A DNA stretch of 53,047 bases, taken from NCBI GenBank assembly GCA_016929595.1, contig JAFGIN010000087.1, positions 1-53,047 on the forward strand, read 5' to 3'. Numbering within the stretch: the stretch's first letter is position 1; every line of letters begins with the position of its first letter. Under the pieces are notes generated by a model. The model saw only the letters and a list, made by a program, of their open reading frames with translations. It ran no database searches and was not told where the DNA came from. The stretch comes from Chitinispirillaceae bacterium (GTDB taxonomy: Bacteria; Fibrobacterota; Chitinivibrionia; Chitinivibrionales; Chitinispirillaceae). Positions 50,170 through 53,047 of this stretch are shown one piece after another. The translations under genes were made by a program, and so were the position numbers.

Positions 50170-52835
50170 TCCAAGTTCTTTCGGATAATAGCAATCAATT
50201 CGTCAGAATCGAAAGGTTTCTTCATAAATGCAACAGCGCCATTTTTTAATGTGTCATGCATCTCTTTGTCAATGGAATACCCGGAGGTAATAATTACTTT
50301 TACCAGTGGATTGATTTTTTTTAATGCAGCAAAACACTCCCGTCCGCTGAGATTCGGCATTGAAATGTCAAGAATAATCAAATCGCATTTATTATAATTG
50401 CGACCATACCACTCTACAGCTTCGTCACCATCGTTACATTCATATGCTTCATATCCGACAATATTCAAGGTTTCCCGCATCATCTCCCTGAGAAGCTCGA
50501 CATCATCAACAATTAATATTTTCCCTTTAGCCGGTCCTGTTTTCCCGGAAACCGGTTCATTTGGAGTCACTGCTGCAGGCATTGCTGAAACAGGTAAATA
50601 AACAGTGAAGATCGTACCTTTGCCGGGTCCGCTTTCGACGTCAATGCAGCCGTTATGATGTTTTACCGTTCCGTAAACACTTGCCAATCCAAGCCCTGTT
50701 CCTTTTCCCTGCTCTTTGGTTGTATAGAATGGTTCGAAAATCCGTGCACGCGTTTCATCATTCATACCGACCCCATTGTCCTGCACGGTAATTTTAAGAA
50801 ACATCCCCGGCTGGACTGCATGTCCGAAATTTCTGATTGCTTCTGAGGTGATCATGATCTGTTGAGTTTTAAAGGTAATCTCACCGCCTGATGGCAGCGC
50901 ATCACGTGCATTGACAGCAAGATTGAGCAGTGCGCTGTGCAGTTGTGACCTGTCTCCGGAAACTATCGGCTGCTCTGCCACCAAGCTATGATTGAGAATG
51001 ATTTTTTTATCTATTGTATGTTCAAGCAGGCCGATCATCTCTTCAATTATCTGGTGTACATTAACTGTCTCGACTCTGAAATTTCCTTTACGGGCAAATG
51101 CAAGAAGCTGTGCAACCCGGCCACTTGCCTGAGAAGTGGCATTTAGTATTTTTTTCACCATCACTGCAGATTCCGGACGTTCTGTTTCGAGTTGCTTGTA
51201 AAGTAACTGCGCAAATCCTGAAATTCCTCCCAGCAAGTTGTTAAAATCGTGTGCAATACCACCCGCCAATCGTCCGATTGCTTCCATTTTCTGTGCCTGA
51301 TGAAGCTCAGCCTTAAGTGTTTCAGCTTCAGCTTCAGCCTTTTTACGCTGCGACAAATCCCGTATTACTCCCAGCGACAACTCTTCCCCACCAATTTTTA
51401 TCTGATGAGCCGACAACTCTACAGGTAAAGAGGATCCGTCCTTTCTCCGGAGTATCACATCATTTACCGGTAGTGGTCCTGGATTAGAAGCGGATTCCAG
51501 ACTCAACCCAAGCTGATTTACTGTTTTCCCGAGGATCTCACTTTTAAAGAGCCCGGAAATACGCAATGCTTCACGGTTTGCATCAATCAGAGTTCCTTCG
51601 CTTTTGGCAATATACATGCCATCCGGAGCATTCTCGAAAATAATTCTGAAGCGCTCCTGGGAATCTCTCAATTCACGGGCAGCTCTTTTATGATCCAAAA
51701 CCTCCTGTGTTAAAAGTATATTTGTTTTCTGAAGCTCCATGGTTGCACGGACAACCTCTGTTTCCAGCACCTGCTTTGCTTCACGGAGTGATTCTGTACG
51801 CATCTTCTGCAGTGAAATGTCATGCGCAACGCAAACGATTCCTGAATTTTTTATCAGAGCTATCGATAATGTCACCGGGATCTTTACCGTTTGTGAAAAG
51901 GAAAGGACTGTTTCTATGGTGTTTGATGGTGTATCCCGTACCAGATTTAAAATAGTATGTTGCGGCGAGTCATTATCTGCAATGAGCGCATTAAAATCAA
52001 GACCTTTGAGTTTTTCCTCCGGACAGTCAAGCATTACGACGGCGGCATTGTTGACAGAAACAATTCGTCCCCGGAGATCAAGCAGAAAAAGCAGATCATT
52101 CATCGCAGAAATAATCCGTCCCGCCGCGATAAAGGGGGTGATATTTAAAAGCTGATACCGGTAAACTGCGTAGACCAGACCCAACGCCCAGAAAAGCGCT
52201 GCAATATCCGCAGTCGGAATGGAATGTTCAGGGGAAAAGATAGGAAAAATTATATTGATGATTGTGCCGGTAGTCAGTGATAAAAATCCTGCGATCAGCA
52301 TAATGGCTGACTGGCGTCTAAAAATAACATTGTCACTTTTTACCATTGCAGAAAAGAGAAAAATAGCCCCCGTTATTATAAAACTCAGGTAATAAATTAC
52401 AAACAGATACATCCAGCGGGTTCTTGACCAGACAGAAAACCATCCCCAGGTTCTTGGTTCATGACCACTGATGAGCGCATGATTGGCAATTTGTTGAAAG
52501 CTGAGAACCAGTGGAATTGTCAGGGCAAGTATAATAAAGAATTTTAAAAAGCGAATGTAAGGCTTTCCTACATACAGCCAGGCAAACCATAAAAAAAACA
52601 GATTGAACCAGATCCAGCCTGTAGATCCTATCTGCTCAAAAAAAACAGCTGTTTCAAGTGATACTGCCGGGTGATGAACCACGGCCATGCCACTGCTCCA
52701 TATAAAAAAACATACCAGTACACCAGCACAGGTAAGATGTAGTGGTGATCGGGGATCTTTAACGATTATAACGACCGATAGCGTGGCATAAATGACCGCT
52801 ATCGTAAAATGAATATAGGATAGGATAAATTCCAT
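50166..52835 (-). CDS. Hybrid sensor histidine kinase/response regulator
   Basis: 889 residues. N-terminal seven-transmembrane sensor of the HisKA_7TM type (about 1-225, MEFILSYIHFTIAVIYATLS onwards), then two PAS domains (about 240-345 and 390-505; the second reads FRIIFENAPDGMYIAKSEGT), dimerisation/phosphoacceptor helix with His529 (LAGGIAHDFNNLLGGISGFA), HATPase with N-box LLNLAVNARDALP, DNGVGM and KGTGLGLASVYG, then a C-terminal receiver with Asp near 822 (LIILDISMPN) and KK(P) Lys (FMKKPF). It autophosphorylates on His and passes phosphate to its own receiver. The output partner is not in the window. It forms a unit with the ATP-grasp gene. Confidence 0.95.
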   Translation of the reverse strand: MEFILSYIHFTIAVIYATLSVVIIVKDPRSPLHLTCAGVLVCFFIWSSGMAVVHHPAVSLETAVFFEQIGSTGWIWFNLFFLWFAWLYVGKPYIRFLKFFIILALTIPLVLSFQQIANHALISGHEPRTWGWFSVWSRTRWMYLFVIYYLSFIITGAIFLFSAMVKSDNVIFRRQSAIMLIAGFLSLTTGTIINIIFPIFSPEHSIPTADIAALFWALGLVYAVYRYQLLNITPFIAAGRIISAMNDLLFLLDLRGRIVSVNNAAVVMLDCPEEKLKGLDFNALIADNDSPQHTILNLVRDTPSNTIETVLSFSQTVKIPVTLSIALIKNSGIVCVAHDISLQKMRTESLREAKQVLETEVVRATMELQKTNILLTQEVLDHKRAARELRDSQERFRIIFENAPDGMYIAKSEGTLIDANREALRISGLFKSEILGKTVNQLGLSLESASNPGPLPVNDVILRRKDGSSLPVELSAHQIKIGGEELSLGVIRDLSQRKKAEAEAETLKAELHQAQKMEAIGRLAGGIAHDFNNLLGGISGFAQLLYKQLETERPESAVMVKKILNATSQASGRVAQLLAFARKGNFRVETVNVHQIIEEMIGLLEHTIDKKIILNHSLVAEQPIVSGDRSQLHSALLNLAVNARDALPSGGEITFKTQQIMITSEAIRNFGHAVQPGMFLKITVQDNGVGMNDETRARIFEPFYTTKEQGKGTGLGLASVYGTVKHHNGCIDVESGPGKGTIFTVYLPVSAMPAAVTPNEPVSGKTGPAKGKILIVDDVELLREMMRETLNIVGYEAYECNDGDEAVEWYGRNYNKCDLIILDISMPNLSGRECFAALKKINPLVKVIITSGYSIDKEMHDTLKNGAVAFMKKPFDSDELIAIIRKNLD

Positions 52836-53047
52836 GATAATCAGGTACGTCTCAACTCACAACAGATTATTTCACGAACCGGAAGTATTTCCGTCCAAAC
52901 AGATACAGCGATCTCTGTTGAAGTGTACCATGCCTTGATCGTAATTGTCCAATGTAAAAAAGTTATACTACAAACGGCTGAAATGTTAAACATTTGTGCT
53001 AATTGCAAACATCGCATATTCCGCGGCCCCTATCCCATCCTTCCCCC
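52836..53047. other. Window edge upstream of the kinase
   Basis: Short region without a recognised gene or clear promoter. Confidence 0.3.

Noticed and set aside
1-53047. CRISPR arrays, tRNA or rRNA genes.
   Set aside because: No regularly spaced direct repeats of 25-40 bases and no cloverleaf or rRNA-like segments were found by eye in the intergenic regions.

Overview
The window looks like a chromosomal segment from a Gram-negative bacterium with moderate-to-low GC. It carries many signal-peptide proteins, a lipoprotein and outer-membrane-like barrels. Four exported proteins end in a C-terminal beta-rich domain of the Por/type IX sorting type, and there is a CBM-like secreted protein. That mix fits the FCB group, most plausibly Fibrobacterota/Chitinispirillia or a close candidate phylum. 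This placement is inference from gene style; there is no rRNA in the window.

Layout. 0-5 kb: radical SAM protein, TPR lipoprotein-like periplasmic protein, then an ilvBN acetolactate synthase operon preceded by an octavaline leader peptide and an attenuator. 5-8 kb: SEC-C protein, dusB, PAC2 protein. 8-13 kb: secreted CBM-type protein and a YjgN/DUF898-M48 peptidase pair. 13-18 kb: class III ribonucleotide reductase nrdD and a GH65 disaccharide phosphorylase. 18-24 kb: exported proteins (SRPBCC protein, FG-GAP protein, a two-gene M64 peptidase unit, a Ser/Thr/Pro/Asp-repeat beta-barrel). 24-29 kb: GT4 glycosyltransferase, LacI regulator, DUF5683 protein, CDP-alcohol phosphatidyltransferase. 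29-36 kb: P-type ATPase with Hsp20, S51 peptidase, a second CDP-alcohol phosphatidyltransferase, a secreted papain-like (C70/AvrRpt2-type) protease with a secreted partner. 36-42 kb: methyltransferase, a 1.4-kb graveyard of repeats and gene remnants (IS200-like transposase tail, Wadjet JetD-like tail), then a phage-shock (psp) locus with a clear sigma-54 promoter. 42-53 kb: lipoprotein/barrel pair, trpE-trpG-trpC-trpF, a terminal-inverted-repeat element, and a hybrid histidine kinase-ATP-grasp operon.

Functional groups. Branched-chain amino acid synthesis (ilvBN) appears attenuated by valine/leucine supply. The trp cluster makes indole-3-glycerol phosphate from chorismate but lacks trpD, trpA and trpB here. 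The psp genes form a divergent PspF-regulated envelope-stress unit with two PspB-like proteins. GH65 and GT4 enzymes suggest alpha-glucan or disaccharide turnover.

The most unusual signals are non-coding: a 66-base GC-rich hairpin-forming block present twice (63/66 identical) with a third partial copy; a 120-base repeat family in three intergenic regions; a 674-base element with perfect 24-base terminal inverted repeats; and at least three intergenic gene remnants. No tRNA, rRNA or CRISPR array was seen.
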